The notes beneath the pieces were generated by a model, which saw only the letters and a program-made list of their open reading frames with translations, ran no database searches and was not told where the DNA came from. A stretch of DNA of 64,000 nt from Eleginops maclovinus. Taxonomy: Eukaryota; Chordata; Actinopteri; Perciformes; Eleginopidae. A program made the translations under genes and the position numbers. Position 1 is the first letter of the stretch, and each line of letters starts with the position of its first letter. Of this stretch, positions 62,090 to 64,000 are shown piece by piece. The stretch spans positions 17,584,028-17,648,027 of the forward strand of contig NC_086356.1 in NCBI RefSeq assembly GCF_036324505.1, read 5' to 3'.

Positions 62090-63125
62090 CAGGTCCCATG
62101 ACAGATTATTCATATCCGGTCATGAACAGACTTTCCTACAGACGGAGCTTTACAGGCTTATTTCCATATTTTTAACACTACTTCCACACTGTCTCCTCTA
62201 ACTTTCTGCAGCTGACTGCACAGTGAACTCTCGGGGTCTCCAGGGGCACGAGTCCACCACCTCAGCCTGTGTCTCTGCTACTTAGCTGCATTGCACGCTT
62301 GCTGCAAAGTTATACTTGCTGTGGGGAAAGAACAGGGATGTTAACAGAGAATCTTTGTCTCTGCAATGTACTCTATTTGTCCTTTTGGAAAATTATTTTA
62401 GTTTTATCCTGTTTTTGATGAACAGATGCACAGGCAACATCAATGTGGACAGATGTCGGAATGGTGGGTCACCCAGAGCAGTTTATGGTTCAGTGACTTG
62501 CTCAAGGAATTGGTACAGCTACGAGGTCATGCAAGGACAAACACAAATTCAAGAAATATCAATGACTAGTGCTTGTGAAATTAGTAACTTTTTGTAAGAA
62601 AGTATTTCCTCTTCCAATTTTTCCTTTGTTTAGATATTTGAAGTCATCCATTTTTGTAGTTTTTCGTGCAAGAAACCTTTTGTGTTTGAGCCAATATTAA
62701 CCTTTCAAAAACAGCCACAACCTGATTTGTAACAGGTGACATCTGACTTTCAACCATGAAACCACACTCAGCTTTCTTTCCTCAACTCGGGAAATGTCAC
62801 GATCTGGGTTTCTGTGTTTAATATTTTCAGTTTTATATTTGTGTCTTGTCGTGTTTTACCTTCTGTCATTAGGTTTGCCTGCCTTTTGTAATGGTTTGCC
62901 CTGATTCTTTCCACCTGTGTGGGATCTTGTTGCTGGCCTTGTGTCTTTACCTGCCCTCTCCAGCTGGGTCTTGTTAATGTAATTAGTCCTGTCCCTACAT
63001 ATGTCTGTCCTAGTGTCTGTCAGTTCATCTTCATTCCCCCTGATCTGGTTCTTCTTGTCAAGGTTCGTGTCCATGTTTCCTGTCTCGTTTAATACCTTTG
63101 GATTTTGCTCCTTGTGTGTCACCAC
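62090..63125. other. intergenic DNA without recognised genes
   Basis: A 93-codon frame at 62316-62597 overlaps a GTGACTTGCTCAAGGAATTG segment of a kind often seen in fish repeats, and is not convincing. An acceptor-like CTAACTTTCTGCAG at 62198-62211 opens a short frame that stops within 25 codons. No gene can be supported. Confidence 0.45.
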
Positions 63126-63350
63126 CCAGTTCACCTCCTAGGCCCTGCTGTGGTGCCCTTGAGCAAGGCACCGGACACCTCCAATCCCCCCTCCCCATTG
63201 CTCCCCGGGCGCTGCACGATAGCTGCCCACTGCTCCTAGTACTAGGATGGGTTAAATGCAGAGGACTAATTTCACTGTGTGTGCTCTGCTGTGTGCATGC
63301 ATGTGACAAATAAAGAGGGTTTCATCCTCCGATTCTATCTATCTATCTAC
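63126..63350 (+). mobile_element. tRNA-derived SINE, copy 3, 5'-truncated
   Basis: Starts within the family body at CCAGTTCACCTCCTAGG and continues through GCCCTTGAGCAAGGCACC, ACTAGGATGGGTTAAATGC and GACAAATAAAGAGGG to a TCTATCTATCTATC tail. The tRNA-like promoter head is missing, so this copy could not be transcribed from its own promoter. Confidence 0.85.
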
Positions 63351-63351
63351 C

Positions 63352-64000
63352 ATGTCCATTTGGTTTGTCCCTATTTTTTGTGTTGCTACTTTCCCTTTGT
63401 TCTACGTAGCATTCTCTTTAAGGTTTTATGATGTTTGTTGGGCTCCGTTTTAAATCTGCCTGTCCTCCTTTATACTGCCTTTGGATCCTTCCTTACCTTA
63501 CCTTAACCATACTGCTGGCAAATAAGGAAACACTCTGGAATAATACCATCATAAATTCATATGGCACTTCCAATAGTCCTTTGCACCACAACAGTCAAAA
63601 CACTCTTCATCATTCATGAAACGATCATAAGGGTCTGTTTGGGAGGCAGTAACAAACCTGTTTTGTTGCGTTTGGAGGATTTGTTGATTGATAAGTCACA
63701 TTCTCTTTCTTTTTCTTATCTATTTTTTTTTAAATAGCATCAGCACCTTTTGGAAGAATGGATATTTTATCAAAGGAAACCATCAATTTGGGAGTGCAAC
63801 TTGTTTGTGCTCATTAGCGTCAACAGTTGAGGCGAGTGATTAAAAGCAAAGAAACAGCGGCTCCAACTGCAATCTCTAAATTACTGATTATACGATCCTC
63901 CAGACTGGGCGGTGTGGGACGTTGTTCGAAAGTGACTTTATAAAGCACCAATTGAGGCACACAATGGCTTCATCCATCTTCTTTGCTTTCCTTTCAGCTC
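63352..64000. other. intergenic DNA to the window edge, possible splice acceptor at 63996
   Basis: No coding exon is seen. The last bases (CTTCTTTGCTTTCCTTTCAG then CTC) form a good pyrimidine tract plus acceptor, so an exon might begin at 63998. The window ends before this can be tested. Confidence 0.3.

Noticed and set aside
62212..62285. Possible exon after an acceptor-like CTGCAG (frame with DCTVNSRGLQGHESTT)
   Set aside because: The frame stops after about 24 codons, there is no donor, and no partner exon exists.

Overview
This is vertebrate nuclear DNA, almost certainly from a teleost fish. It is AT-rich and intron-dominated, with long CA/GT arrays, tRNA-derived SINEs ending in ATCT repeats, a Rex3/RTE-like LINE end with a GATG-type tail, an L2-like LINE, and several short DNA transposons of types common in fish. 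It contains no operons, CRISPR arrays or other prokaryotic features. The exact species cannot be determined from the sequence.

The only protein-coding host gene I can support is the 3' part of fibcd1 (fibrinogen C domain containing 1), on the + strand. Three exons (4435-4531, 31470-31649 and 35003-35268) join in phase and encode about the last 180 residues of the fibrinogen-related domain, up to a stop at 35266-35268. The exons that would encode the cytoplasmic tail, membrane anchor, coiled coil and start of the domain must lie upstream of the window. A 26.9-kb intron splits the domain after the conserved EHWLG motif. It holds repeats, a decayed LINE and a CpG-dense stretch near 25 kb. After the stop there is a probable long 3' UTR, with a 98-bp GT array and a plausible poly(A) signal at 38531.

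From 38.6 kb to the end no protein-coding host gene can be shown. At 45.07-45.96 kb a TATA-like box and two good splice donors suggest untranslated exons of a second transcript (5' UTR or lncRNA). The rest is mobile DNA. A hAT-like element (45994-47144, with an 8-bp target duplication) carries a nested SINE. A TTAA-type MITE (47380-48241) is interrupted by a Rex3-like LINE end with its own target duplication. An L2-like LINE (55809-57724, - strand) still has an open 568-residue reverse transcriptase frame. A second hAT-like MITE lies at 60473-61076, followed by a minisatellite and a large inverted CA/GT array pair.

I found no convincing undescribed system. The most useful leads are the nested insertions with readable target duplications, the open LINE frame, the CpG-dense intronic stretch, the candidate second transcript and the CA/GT inverted repeat.
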